Made by a program: the position numbers and the translations under genes. Below the pieces are notes generated by a model that ran no database searches, was not told where the DNA came from, and was given only the letters and a program-made list of their open reading frames with translations. Positions 48,601 through 62,068 of a DNA stretch of 64,000 bases are shown here, in pieces; position 1 is the first letter of the stretch; the number at the start of each line of letters is the position of its first letter. Origin of the DNA: Burhinus oedicnemus (taxonomy: Eukaryota; Chordata; Aves; Charadriiformes; Burhinidae); the NCBI GenBank assembly GCA_008921705.1, contig VFFE01007081.1:401449-465448 (forward strand), written 5' to 3'.

Positions 48601-51600
48601 GAAAAAAATCATCCTTCACCTTGACATCCACTTTCAGGTCATGATTTTGTATGCCCTGTTTTTCATGAATATATTTCCTGAGGGACTTCAGACTGGTTCA
48701 GAATTCCCCCACTGCGGCACAAGCTGTTTGAGAGTGGCAGATGAAGAGTGTGGGAACGGCTGCAAAGGCATCTGCCCTTTTCAAACCACAACACCTTCTT
48801 TCACCCAAAGTTATCATTTTGAGAAAACCACCAGTAAGCTGGTGTTTTCTGTGACTGCTCTGCAACTAAAGATATAGTTTTCCCCCTTCAATTTTTATTT
48901 AAATGGTTTGTTCTTTTGGGGAAAAGAAGAAAAAGACAACAGCAAAACCCAATTCTTTACATTATAAACCTATAACCGTTCTCCATTCTGAACTATAGCT
49001 TTTGCTGGCAGTATTTGAGTATCTTATATAGGCTAAGAAAGGAAACATTTCCCATTTGGTGAGGCAGCACCCAACCTTCCCTCTCGCCCACTATGATACA
49101 CCTTTTCTTCACTTTCTTCATTCTAGCAAATGTTTGCAAGCTATTGAACAAAACACAGATTGCACATACATACTTTTTTGTCTCTCACAACAAAAGACAG
49201 CCTCAGAAGGAGCGGAGATCCAAAAACCCCTTAGGTTCTGGGGCACCAGCAGTGCCAACATGGAGCACTTCCACACCAGGTCAGGGATTGACAACACTAT
49301 AGACACTAGACAGTTTAGGCTTCAGAGCACAAATATCACTTACTGGCTATGGGTATCTTAAATGCTAATGTGAGCATATGCCACCACTTCTCTCATTTCT
49401 TCTGAAATACCAGAGATTATTGTGATATCTTTGGCATAATAGCCTACTCATAAGAACACTTGCTTTGGAAATGAGTATAAAATCTGCAAGTTGCTTTACC
49501 AATAAGCTCTAGGCTAGGCTGCAGTATGGATGGTGGGATCAAGTCACCTACTCCCCCCTGCCATCATGCCAGAGCTGTGCCTGTGTGCAGAATGGATTTG
49601 AAGTTTCATTGGGCCAGAGAGAGGGAAAGTACAACAGAGATGTTGATGATGGGATCCGGAGACCAGGACTCTCGTGGCTGACAAGGAGCCTGGTCGTGTC
49701 CTTCCCTCTCACCAGGATGTTTCTGGCCTGTTATGGCTCTTTAACATAGGCACCTTCACGTGCTATACAGCTCAGCATCTAGGACCACATCCTGGGAGAC
49801 GTGGTCTTGAAACATTTTGGGCTAAGGAGTCAATTGAGCTTAGGGTCCCATTTTCCACGCCAATGTTTCAAGCCCTGGATAATCACGATGAGCACTACAG
49901 CTGGTGACCCCCTCCCCAACACCCTGAAAGACAAGGGTGAGTCAGCCACTTCATTACAAAGGAGAGATGTCGCCTCCGGGGATGATGCTATACCCCATGT
50001 CCCAGGCAGTCAGAGGTGCTTATCTGAAGTTCTCCCAAGCTAGGGGCAGGGGTCAGATGTGCCTCTGCCCTCTGATTTTCTATTAGGTATCTCCAGGTGA
50101 CTCCTAGGTCAGCATGCAGGTGGCACATGGGGGCTGGGACACTTAATATAGCCTCATCTGGTCCCTAAAACTTATGTGGTTTGATTCAGTTTTTAGCTGG
50201 TAATAAAAAAAACTTATTAAGAAACTTCTTGCTGCCTGCTCTTTAGCTGCAGGTCACATACCCAAAAATAAAGCTCTGGGGAAAGGGATGCACATTGGGA
50301 CATTAATGCATATTAGAAGGCTTTAATTAGAAACATGCCTGGGCACATACATGAGGACTTTCATTCCTTTAAGTTATCCTCCATTACTTCTAGGTCTTTT
50401 ATCTGTGCATATATGCATCAGAATTTTTATAAATAAAATGTCACCATAATTACACTAGTGCAAACGCCAGAGGAGCCACACAGCAATGCTAATATAATAA
50501 TTGCTTTCACTTGGTTTTTTAATCACTCAGAAGCGCTATTTGGTGCCTGCAGGATTTTCGCATCTTCAGGCCTCTGTGAGATGGCCAGATTGAGTGCAGG
50601 TGCTCACTTCCCTCTTCCTGCTGGTGGCCTCTGATCAAGGGCACTGAACAAATGGAAATCAGACGAAAGCAAGAGTTAAAAGAATGAAAGCTATGTGGGA
50701 ACAGCATGCCCACTTTATTTAATACCTTAATAAACCAGAAGGTTTTTGAGGCAGCAGATAACAAACGGGGATAGAGGGGGAAAGTTTGTCTCAAGGAAAG
50801 CAGAAGTTTAGAAGTGACCTTTTAAATGTCTACACCTAAACAAAGGCTCAGAGCAGGCGGCTCCACTTTAAAACAGAACAAAATGAGTTTAGCTCTGCAG
50901 CAATGCTCTTGGAGCCCTCGGGCTCCGCCAAGCATTTGCAGATGAGCTTGTGTTTAGGATTGGGCTAAGGTTCTGTTTATTCCCACTGGACTTCATCAAG
51001 TGCTTAATATTCTGTTATGTGTGTGCTTAACAGAGCACACACTTCTCTGATGGAGGCGGTGGAGAAGAGATTAATTACACTCTGACTCTTCCAGTACGAA
51101 AACTAGGGGATATGAAATGCACCGCAAAACAAACAAAATAATGTGGTTTTTCCTCCAGTGTGTAGCAGACTTGTGGAGTTTCTTGCCAGAGGCCGCTGTG
51201 AATGCTTGAAGATTATGCCCACAGGAGACAGAGCAAGCACTTGAACAGAGATATATTATAGATTACTAAACAGAGAAATTACACCAGCTCTGCAAACTGC
51301 TTGAGCTACAAATGGTCAGAGGCTGGGGGTAGTGTAGTACCTTCTGTTTGTCCTGGTCTAATTCTGCCCTTGGCCTCTGCTTGCAGCCACTGTCCAAGTC
51401 AGGGTGTTGGGCTGGGTGAACCTTTAGCGTGACCTTGTGCAGCCGCTCTGTAAGTGAACTGCTCTGTGCAGCTATGGTCTACAGGACAACACCGTTATTC
51501 ACCTCACTTTAGAAATACAGAAGTCAAGACTAAGTCTCAGACCCTATTTCCAGGATAACCCTGGGATGCAACTCATGTTTTTGAGCTGACCAAACAAGGT

Positions 51601-54420
51601 AGGCGTAGGGATCACACCCAAAATCAGAAAAGAAATATTATTCCTACAGGCCCCTGGGAGACACTAAGTATAAATCAAAGCAAACTCAAGCTGTTGGTGA
51701 TCAGTTCTCCTTGACTGTTCTTATTTAGCCACCTACTTCCCTGTTGAACTCCACCGCCAAACAGAGGTCCTCAGACTTCTGCCGCTTCCCCTCCAGGATG
51801 GGTAATTGGAGTACAGAGCAAGCTCAACGCAGCCCACTTACTGTGCGGCACTTCAAAACGCCTCTCAGAAGTCACTAGGTTATAAAATGCCAACGCACCC
51901 CTAGTAAAAAGGACTGCTGGTCTTAGCATTTGTGTTGGGTTACCTGTTCAAAATCTGAGTCAGTATTTTATGAAATCAAACAGCAGAATAGCCTTGAGCT
52001 CGATTCTGTCAGGTACCCACTTATACCTGCCCCCCCTCCAGTGGTCACCAACTGGGGGAAGCGGCTCCCGTGCAGACGAGGCATTCTGCTGGTCACAGAA
52101 CTGCTGTTGGTTATAGCCATGAAAACTGGCTGAAGGAATTGTATTATAGGCCATTAGCAGAGGGGTAAAATAACAAATGGTAATCAGTCAACAGCTTCAA
52201 CACATCTGTGCCAAAACACAGGCAATGAGGGAGCTAGATACAGAATAAAAATAAAAATTGGCAGAGATCCACTCGTAGGAACCTGCCATAGCACTGGTAC
52301 CTAGTATGTAGCTCCAAAGGGCTCTCTCTGAGGCACATATCATTATTTGTGTGCTAAAGAAACCAAAAGACCACTCACAACCATTGCAAGTTGCTAAGTG
52401 TTCTTCAAGAATAGCTCTCTTCACTGAAGGAGAAGGAAACACACAAGGGTTTCCTGACTAGCAACTGGTACAGAAAAAAAAACCCCAAAGACTGGTTCAA
52501 ATTATGTCAAGAAGGACTGATGGAAAAATCATGCTAAACTGTACTTTTCAGATTCTTCAGCCAGGAGATTTCTATCTCTCTCTCTGCTATGATTTCTGCA
52601 TATCTCTTGGAGGTGACCCAGGGCCACGCAGAATCATTACATGGTTTTGTGCTTCTCCCTACCAGGCTCAGAAACTATGAAGGAGGAGGTGAAAAGAAGG
52701 AGCTGTGGCACTGAAGTAGGTAGAGAAATGCTCTAGTATTTGGCATGTCTGGAACAAGCAGTTACGAAGAAAGCATAAGGAATCCCATGGGGAATAAAAA
52801 TCCCACAAGTCAAAGAATTTTCCTTGAAATTTCTGTAGTATTTGAGTCAGTTTCGAATGGGAGAGAAGCAGGGGCAGAAAGCAAGTGGAAAAGTACAAGA
52901 GTAAATATGTAGAGACTAGAGAAAATCACATCCATGCACACCACCACAGAAATATTGCTAAAAACAACAGGCTCTCCCGAAGGTGCTGCAGAGCTCATTT
53001 GTGTTTCCAGCCATTATGTATCTGACACGGACACATTCATTCTTTTCATTTGCAGTCCTGAAAACTCTGACCTTTGGTAAGCCTTCTCTTCATTTTATTT
53101 CTTTTCCAGGCAGGCATGTGGCACATGAAGACAGATGCTCAGATGCTGGTGTGCACAACACAGTTTTCAGATACTGTATTTGCAATCAAGTTCCAACACC
53201 TATTATCACCCATTCCCTTGAAAAACGAAGTGATTTCAATTTACCACCTTACACAGCTTGTTTGAATCAGAGTCATGTAACAAGCGAGTGTCCTTACCCT
53301 TTTCTCAGGGCTCACAACTTGTGGCATTTGCTGGGGGCATTTTGGTTGCAGCAATACACCAATTTAGAACTTGTCTCATCAAAAAGCAAGGTGGAGAATG
53401 CAGCAAAGCACTCAGGCACCAAGTGTAAAGTTTTCAACTTGAAATCCCCAGGACCATTCTCGTACTTAAATTTCCACAAGCTCTAAGTGCTTTGTTAGAT
53501 CAGTTTCTATCTACGGGAGGTGTCCCCTGAGCAGTGCCTTTCACAGCGCGGAAGGAGAGTCAGCAGACTGTCTGCCCCAACCCACTGCTAAAAAAAGGGA
53601 GGAGAGGTATGTTGATGTGCATAAGCATGCCTTCTGTTTGACTTTATCAACTTTTTCCACATAATTTTCTCTCCTGCCTTGTCAAATGAAAAGCAGATAA
53701 TAGGAGGATGAACATTCTGGTAACTACTGCATTTCTCACCAATGTTTGTTTTACAGGTGCAGGGTTTTTAACACAAATTTTAACGCGGTGAACCCTGGAT
53801 CTTTACAGCAGCACAAAACTGTAACAGTTTCAGAAACAGTTCCAAATCCAGCTATTTTCTATATGTTTCTGTACTACCCAAGAATATATTTCAGTCCGGA
53901 ATATAAGACAGTAGTTGAGTAAAAAGAAGGTAACTGCACATTCTAAGTTCAGTAATGCCCCAATAAACCAGGATGATCATCATTAAAAGCACAGAAATTA
54001 CACTAGATATATATAATTTATATCAATTTCTGATATGATTCTTTGGGGGTTTGGTTTTTTTCTTTTTAAATCAGGGTGCCGCTGAAAAGACACCTTGAAA
54101 TTACTGCTATTCAGGAAAGCAAAATAAAACCATGTTTACAGCTAAAATTAAGTTATTGATTTCAGTTCCATAAGCAGAAATACACAAATGGCAGAGCTCA
54201 GCATTTTCCAAAGTGTACTCAAGTCATGTTCCCAGCAATCAAGACAGACCTAATCAAATTTTTTTCCTCTCAAAAATAATGATCTTGGCAGATTTTGTCA
54301 AATAGCTTGCCAGGCTTTGCAGTTCCTGTGGATATTGCGTGCTTTTGGTGATCGCTGGGTGCTGAGATGTTTTTGTGTCTCACTGCCGCATTTCCTCAGT
54401 CCCTGTGCTTGTGTCTGCTA
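48601..54420. other. Gene-poor stretch, nothing firmly recognised
   Basis: AT-rich DNA with a short TC repeat near 52571-52584 and AT-dinucleotide patch near 54003-54020. The segment at about 50380-50520 is ATTA- and TAAT-rich and resembles conserved non-coding DNA in texture. The 167-codon plus-strand frame at 52983-53486 has no domain or codon pattern that convinces me. Confidence 0.5.
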
Positions 54421-54660
54421 ACAGCTGAGTGAGGTATTTCCAAGCGCACTGACATAAGAGTGATGATCTGATCGCAGCGGTTGCACCGCTGCCCCCAGGG
54501 AGCAAGCCCTGCTCACACCTCATCTCTGAGCCCTCGCCCAGGTTCCCGGCCACTTCCCAGCTGCTCTTGGTTCACACAGCTCTGCCTGGACGGCCTCCCC
54601 TCCCTGTCCTCAGCCTGCGTCGCAAGCGCTCGCCTTCTCCTCTGCTTCTTTCCACGGGAG
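54421..54660. promoter_or_regulatory. CpG-richer pocket
   Basis: Twelve CpG dinucleotides in 240 bp, including GCGTCGCAAGCGCTCGCC at about 54617-54634. The neighbourhood is CpG-depleted. No TATA box, exon or gene start can be tied to it. Confidence 0.3.
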
Positions 54661-57600
54661 ATGAGAGCAGTGGAAGGCAGACCACCTGGCCACTTGCTCT
54701 GCCTTGTCTCAGCAGACCGCTCCTTTCTGCAGTCATGTATTTTCCTACTCCTGCTTCTAAATCTTTCTCTGGTGGTCTAATATATCTAGTTATTGCCTTG
54801 TGAAATGCTTTGCAGTCCTTTGTATGAAAACTACTGCAGAATAATGCATATATTTTACCATTTAGGAAGAGTGGAAGATGTCAAAAATTCAGAGCAGCAT
54901 TCTCCATTTTAGTTGCACATAGTTGGGTATCTAACTTAAGTTAAATTTTTAAAAAAACAGACTTATAATAACACCACAAATGAGATTTTCAGTGGTGCTG
55001 AGAACACCCTATCATGATTGCTTTTGTCTTTCTTGGAAGAGGGGACTTGTACGGAAAGTGCCATATAAGGCACCAAGAAAACTACAATAATCTGATTGAA
55101 GATGACGGCATCTGTTCATGCGTCCTTATTTCCAGGTGAATAAGATATCCCAGTTGGGAAGAAGGCCAGATCAGAGTCCTGGTTCTTATTGCTAGACCAT
55201 GTGTGGCCTGTGAGTGCCATCAAACTGCAGTGCCAGGAAAGCCTGTCAGGGACATGGACAAGTAACTCCCTGTGAAATTTAAGTCGATCGTTCAGACCAT
55301 ACTAACATGGATTTGCAATGTCCTTGCTACAGTGTCTGAACAAGTTCTCACAGGCACCCACACAGCCACTGTGGGTGGAGGCACTGAGAAGAGCAGCTGA
55401 CCCATCCAATAACTGATAGAGGACTGAGGTTAAGTATCCTTCGTGTCATGTTAAGAAACAGAATAACTCAAGTAAAGAGATTAAATAACCCATTTCACCT
55501 GCAGAGTCAGAGGCAGCACAGGACCTGTCTTTCATTTTCTAGTCCACCCTACTCCTGGCTGGATCCCGCTGGGCCATCTTGGGCCTGCAAGATGAGTTTT
55601 AGCTCTCTCATACCAGTGCCTCAGACATCCACCCGGCAGCCCTCCTCTAAATTTGGCCAGCTCTGCCAGACTTGGCAATGGTCTGAAGGGTGTTTATTTA
55701 ACAATTAACTAACTGGGGTCATGGCCACTGCTACTCACAATTTCCCATTCTGGTGCTCTGGGTTTAAGCACAGGTATTGCAGGGGCAAAAGACCTCTGAG
55801 AGGCTTTCCTATTTCAGCAAGACACATATGAAGAGAAAGACTCCATCAAGACATATGTTTGTTTATACTTCCATCCACAGCTATCATTTAAGCATATTTT
55901 AAGAGGTGACCTTCCCATTAGTTCTTCTGAAGCATAGCCTTATCGATCCTGTTTCAGAACAACACATCTCTTTGCAAGGGATTTATTGGACTGCCAAACT
56001 ACAATGCACCAGCAACCACTCTTGTGCTCTAAAGCTTCACCTGCTTGAGTAGACTCCATGACTTAGTTGCCCAAGAGAGGGTATAAAACTGGTCTGTGCT
56101 TTTGAGAGCTTACCCTTCCACATTTCTTTCTTTATACAGCTAAATATTGTGGCTGCATTTTAAACCTATATAGTTTGGTGGTATCCCTTTAACTGGTTAG
56201 TGAACTTTAAATAGCGGCTATACTTTTATCTAAAATATTGATTACATTTTCAAATGAGTTGTGGTGTTTGCTATCCCACTCCAAAATATTTTTCCCTTTG
56301 ACATTAGCTAGGATTATGTTTTATATATTTTTGCCTTTCTCCAAATACAATCTTTATATTCATTTCTTAACCTCTGTGTTTATGTATTTTATTGAATTTT
56401 TGGAGATTGGATTCATTTTCAGCATTTGATTTGTTGCAGTGACTTCGGGCTGGCTGCCCAACTTAAACATGGCTGCTACCCTTGGATGATGGCCTGACTA
56501 TTAATTATTTCCCTGCTGAAACTGCATTACGACAAAACAAATTTTGTTATAATGACATTAAATAAAGACCACAGAAACCTGCCCAGCATTAGAAATTTTT
56601 TCTTGGCAGCTGTTTTATGCTTTTTCCTCACATCATCTAAATCAAGAATGAGGTATCATTTAATATTTTACCAGCTCATGAATAAACAGGCCTTCTGTTT
56701 TCCTTGATGTAAATATAACAACATCAGCATTGAAGTAATTATCAAATCACAGACATTTATCCTGCAATCTTTATAAATTCAGTCTCCCAAATAAGACAAC
56801 ATGTTTAAGAACAAAAAGGTTGAATTATATAGGGCTAAGGCTCACAGTGTCACCATCCTTGTTTAACAGGGTATAACACTTCTTATTTCCTTATCCCCAG
56901 ACAAGCCTTGATACATAAAAAGGTTTAATAAAATACACATTACTTATCTTTACAAATATGGTAATTCTTAGTCACAAAACAGTCAAGACTGGAATGAAGC
57001 ATTTTGGGATGAAAAGAGGGGAGCAAGAGGATAATATGTCTGATTAAGGATGAACATCCTATAGGTTCACTGTTAGCATAACTGAAGGACCAACAACATG
57101 TATTTTGGTTGCTTACATCACAACTATGCAATTACGCTAATATACAGTAATGCCATTACCCTTGAAAAAATTGCTTTCCTCTGTTAATTTAGGAAGAAGA
57201 TCAATTATGAAGTCATATGGTTTGGTCTTGTTGTTGGTAATGTCATTGTGTCGTTGAGCAACAGAAAAAGGATTAATTCTTTTGTACTTCCACCGTTTCA
57301 AAGTCTGCTCCCTCAGAGCAGCCCCTTTCCCTTTAAGCTACATACATGTGGAAAAATTTTCCAGCAGAATATTTTTAAGGCAATAACTGCAGAGGTGTTG
57401 ATTTCCCTCTGAGAATGTAAACAGTTAGAGTTGGAGACAGTCATCTGTATCCTGTCCTCTGCTACATTAATCCAGTTCCATTTTAGCTAAGGGCAGCCTG
57501 ATGTTCATTATCCTTCAAGAAGGCAGGGCTTGCTTGCCAAATATATGCTTTTGCCATAGTTATTATGCTTCTAAATATTTCTCCATAGTTTCCCGTCACA

Positions 57601-60600
57601 CCGTTCCAGTGTATTTTTTTTAAAGAATCATATTATTTATTTTTTTAACTCTATCATTAGTTTGAAATCTTTCACTGCAATTTAATGATGAAGAAGAAAA
57701 GAAGCAGCAGGGTAATACAGTTACAGTAAATGTCTTGACTACTTCAAATCAAATTTTTTTTCTCAATTACAGAGCAGTAAAGTCAGTGGGTTTTATAAAT
57801 TAGAACTCAAAAAGGCCATCATAGTAGGTAATGAAATAAGTCTGACTTTTTGCCTTCTTCTTTCAAATAGGGATTTTATTACCTGCTCCTGCACAACGTA
57901 CAGCCTATCTTTTTCCTATATCTTTGCCCACAACGGCTTGGCTGGCAGTCTCAAATTTTTATTCTACCCCCAGAGCAGAGACACTGTTTTGCACATGTTT
58001 TTGTGCAGCACACACAACTCACTTGCCAGTTGTGAGACTTTTCAACTATTCTGGAGTACAACCTGGTATATAAAACCTGCAGTCTCAGCTACATCCAGAG
58101 CTTCAGTGTGCTTGATGCTGTACAAACAGAAAGGGAAGACCGAAAACTTACAACCTAAGCAACCAGAGCAGACAAGTGCCAAAGGGACCAAAGTTCAAAG
58201 TGTGAAATAGCAAGCAAGGAGTAAAGGAGGTATTCAACAGTCATGCCAGCCAGCCCAGTCTCCTTTCACCAGGCTGCATTGCCTACCTAAAAATGTCACG
58301 CAGAAGATTCTCATTAGTACTTTTCTGATGTCAAAAGGAAAAATATTCACAAAACTGCACCACTCAAAGCCCGATCCGTTCCTCAAGGGGCTGTGTTTGT
58401 TACAAAATCACTGGTAAGAGCTAGAATTGCTTAGCTCCTTCATGCACATAGCCCTGGGGAAAAAAATATACTGTTGTTTGGCCTAATAATGACATTGAGA
58501 TACTCTAAATACCTGGAGTTATAAATGGTCCCGTTCCATGGAGCAAGTTCTACTTTCTTCTTTAATTTAACAGAGGTAAAAACCTGCTGTAACAGGTCAG
58601 AGAGTATCGATGCTTATACCAGCAGAAAACCATTTTCCCCAACCGATGTTTTTCAAAGATGAGTTATCAAAATATTTCTACCTGGTTCCCATTACTGTGT
58701 GTTTATTAGTTTGGCTTCTTGGGCCCACTTTAAAATAACCATTACTATTTATTTGTTTCTAATTCTTTCTATAGGAGTTGCTCTTCTCTAAATATTGTAG
58801 CAATTTTAGGGCTAAAGTAGCAAGGAAATATACAAGTATATGAACAACAGACTGTCTTAATCTTTTCATCCAAATTGCATCAAGAGGCTAGTCTGTGGAA
58901 AGAGCTAATGACCCAATCAGCATAAGAACATATTACAAATTGGAATTCTAATAGATAATCTCTAGATGCAGATTTATCATGTAATTATACAGTTGGAGAA
59001 ATGGAATATTTTTATATGATTGCTTTTTCTGTTGCTGTAGCTTCTTGCAATTATCTCTTTAGCATTTGAATTCCTAGTTGCATTCAACAGAGAGGGCTTT
59101 GAATGAATGTTACGTGGCAGGGTGGCCTTTAATGAGGAAGGCAGGAAGGTGGCAATGAGAAAAAAGGTATGCTACAAATAGGTACAAAGGGACTGCAAGC
59201 CACGGGATCTCCTTGCATTCTTTGCTGACATGATGTTGGCAAGTTGTTTTCATGTAGTTCATCAGCTAATGCAATCTGTATGTGATATAGTCCCCCAGCA
59301 GTTCAGCAGACAAGCAAACTGAAATGACAACACACGATGAATTAGCAGTGCCTTGCTAGGGCTTCCTCAAATGTGGGGCTTCTGTAGCATTTGAATTCCC
59401 GCCCTACAAATGAAGCAGCAGTCTGCTTCCATTGCTAACAGAATCAGAATTAGGAAATAGCTGATAGAGCACAGCTATACTTACTTAGTCATATACCTAC
59501 TTCTTTGTGCCATGTTATGTGCTGCTCAGTCCCACGAGCCCTAAAAAAAGAAATATAGTTAGCTGTGAAACAAGGGCTAAAACAACAAATACTTGTCCCA
59601 ACATATATTAAAAGTTGCATCTGATGGAAAGGACTGTCTGTTGAGGATGCTTGGAAACACATTTTAAGCTTTGGATTTCAAATATATCTCGACATGAATG
59701 TAAAACTTAAGCAAGTTCTACTCTCTACTTCTTATGCCATCCTCCTCCTCACGATTTTTACTTTAAACTCAGCCAAAATGGGGTAACTCCTGGGCCCTCC
59801 TGGGCGCCCAGCTGTAGCTCTGCAGAGTTGCACAAGAGCCCAACCGCCAGACAGCAGCACTGACACACTCCCTCTGCTCTGCCTCAGGCTTGGAGAAACA
59901 ACCCCCTTCTTTGGTCTTTGGAGGTACCAGAGGTGCCATACCACCCACGCATCTTTGCTGTGCTGCTTTTGAGATTTTCTTCTCAACAGCCTATTAAAAC
60001 TGACACAGCATAGCAGGCAAGAAATGGGCTGTTACCATTAAAGTGTTTGGTCCCATCCCTATATAGAAATACCAGTCATGACCCTCTTTGCTATTCATCA
60101 ATTGGAGCCAAAGACATACGACGAAATGGGCTGCAGGAATGGTCGTTGTGTTTTTATTTAATAGAGAACTTTTCTCATCCATTTTCTAAACAGGCAGTGT
60201 TATTTTAAAGCAAAAAATCAGAAAAAAAGTCATCATCAAACCCACACATATGGAATAACTTAAATAAACATTTTTCCTTTTGAAGTATAGGATAAATAAA
60301 ACGTATTATATTATTCTGGACGTTCTCCGTAAACAGTTCATATCTAATAGTTTCTCCATTAAGTATTCAGATAATCAATATATATCAGCTAAACTACTCT
60401 GGTGCTGACTGGGTCTTTAGAGGAACAAGTTGGCTGGAAAAAATGAGATTTCACTGAAGAACAAACCTATAGAAATTAGGTTTCTTAATGTTTACGCATC
60501 CTTAATTCTCTGTTCCTTAGGAAATGCTTTCTCTCCCTTCTCTCTTGGACTTAACCTACAGCAAATTGGTTTTACCTGAGCAGGGCTGGAAGCTGTTGGT

Positions 60601-61172
60601 GCCACTGCTTAGTTTAGCTAAGGGACTGAACAGCATTGGAAAACATCAAGGATCATCCACAAAGCCTACATTAGCCTACTGAGGCTAAGCTCCTGAGAAA
60701 TCCTTCTCAGAGGTGCTCTTGCTCCTATAGAGGAATGTATTCACTTCATTCACCCCAGAGATAGCCCAGCATTACCTTCAATCAGCTCAATCTAGCATCA
60801 GTGAACATCCACACACTGCTCGCACAAGGAGAGACTTTGTTATAGTGATGAAATTAATCTAGGTCAACACCACAGAGGCTGTGGTGTCAATCATGCGCAG
60901 AGGCTTACCATGCAGTTCCTACAGGTCCTGTTTTAGCCCAGTGGTTATTGCTTAGACTTGGCACCTAGGAAGCCCACTGTACAGCACTGCACAGACCAGA
61001 AGAGCAAAAGGTATCTTTGACTTAGAGATTTCACAGCCTTGGATAATGTAATAAATAGTAGCCCTTACCCACAACAGGGTAAGACTGCAGTAAGTGGAGT
61101 TGTTTCCGCTCTTCATGCCACATCCCTGCATGACCCCAATGTCACAAAAGAATATACCTGTAACTCGTAATA
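54661..61172. other. Gene-poor EPM2A 3' flank
   Basis: No transposon or gene is recognised. AT-rich segments at about 56480-56800, 57180-57310 and 58860-59080 are rich in ATTA/TTAAT words and free of repeats, so they are candidates for conserved non-coding elements. Some of the right-hand part could belong to a long EPM2A 3' UTR if the distal polyadenylation signal near 60153 is used. Confidence 0.45.
60153..60158 (-). terminator. Candidate distal poly(A) signal for EPM2A
   Basis: The minus strand reads AATAAA here, about 1.6 kb after the laforin stop codon; an overlapping ATTAAA lies at 60157-60162. It is the nearest canonical AATAAA that I found downstream of the stop. Usage is unproven. 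Confidence 0.3.
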
Positions 61173-61178
61173 TTTAAT
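61173..61178 (-). terminator. Candidate proximal poly(A) signal for EPM2A
   Basis: The minus strand reads ATTAAA about 0.61 kb after the stop codon, a common variant polyadenylation signal. It would give a short 3' UTR. Usage is unproven. Confidence 0.3.
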
Positions 61179-61787
61179 AGGAACTAGGCAAAGAGAGCAA
61201 ATTTTAGTTCACTGCATTAGACATTAGCTTTTTTGTTTAAGAAACTGAGTTGAAAAATCAGTTTCCTTCTGGTCTTTCTCATTAATACCACTTACCTACA
61301 AAATTAACAGAAAACACTTCAATAATGTACACTCCACCTAAAATAGCTGAGCAGCTTTGATGATGATCAGCTCCATCCTAACCTGAACCTTAATCCAGTC
61401 AACATTTGCACCTGTTTTTCTGAGAATGCCTTCTCTTTCTTGTCACTGAAATATTGCCAACTCTAACTATTTCACCTCACATCTTATTTAGTGTCTACCC
61501 TAAAACCTTAGTTCCTCTAGGCAAGTAGATAAAAGAAAATCTTAGTTTCCCTTTGCAGAGTTTCTAGGTCTCATATTTGCAGCAAAAGGCTTGAAAACAT
61601 GAAACATATCAGCTTAAAGAAAGCAAATAAAAAACTCTCAAAGGCACTTTTTAAACAAAATTCTTACAACTTTTATAACAAGCTTATAATCTGAAGAGGA
61701 GAGGCAGGCATCTGACTCATGATTTCTGAGTCCTTGGGGTTCAAATGCAAGGATTACTCTTCATCCTCCTTTTCCTCTTCTGCTTTG
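61179..61787 (-). other. Probable EPM2A 3' UTR
   Basis: Sequence directly downstream of the laforin stop codon on the minus strand. It has no further open frame or repeat. It would be 3' UTR whichever of the candidate polyadenylation signals is used. Confidence 0.5.
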
Positions 61788-62068
61788 CTACTCTTGCACT
61801 TTGCATGAGGAACGAAGATGCCCAAATTTCTGGTAGAAATCATCTTCAGCACGATTCAGAGCTTCCTCGTCGATGTAGACAGCAGGTCTCCGGGAAGCCA
61901 AGAAGTACTGCACTTTCCTCAGGCTCCATCCCATCACGTACTTCAGCCAGCCACTGACAGCAGCTGTAGACCTGCCAACGCCAGCGTTGCAATGAACGTA
62001 GACGGTATGTCCATTCTCCAGTAGCCCGTGCAAGAGGCAGACAGCTTGTGGCAACATCTGTATCCTTC
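61788..62068 (-). CDS. EPM2A: EPM2A coding exon 4 (laforin catalytic C-terminus)
   Basis: The last exon of laforin, a dual-specificity phosphatase that removes phosphate from glycogen in the cytoplasm. Loss of it in humans causes Lafora disease. The exon opens after a CTTGTTTTTAACCTTAG acceptor; its first two bases complete the Gly codon split by intron 3. It encodes 92 full codons and a TAG stop (61788-61790). Visible features are [14 protein letters not shown], the phosphatase HC(X5)R loop with nucleophile Cys and phosphate-binding Arg, then [16 protein letters not shown] and [11 protein letters not shown], all close to the human protein from memory. The tail (LRSSCKVQE) is one residue longer than the human end and diverges in its last residues. 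Open sequence upstream of 62068 is intron read-through, so I reject the longer ORF there. Confidence 0.96.

Noticed and set aside
52983..53486. Plus-strand 167-codon frame, the longest unexplained one
   Set aside because: Low-information peptide, no domain, no splice or start context. It overlaps another frame. A conserved alignment would be needed to revive it.
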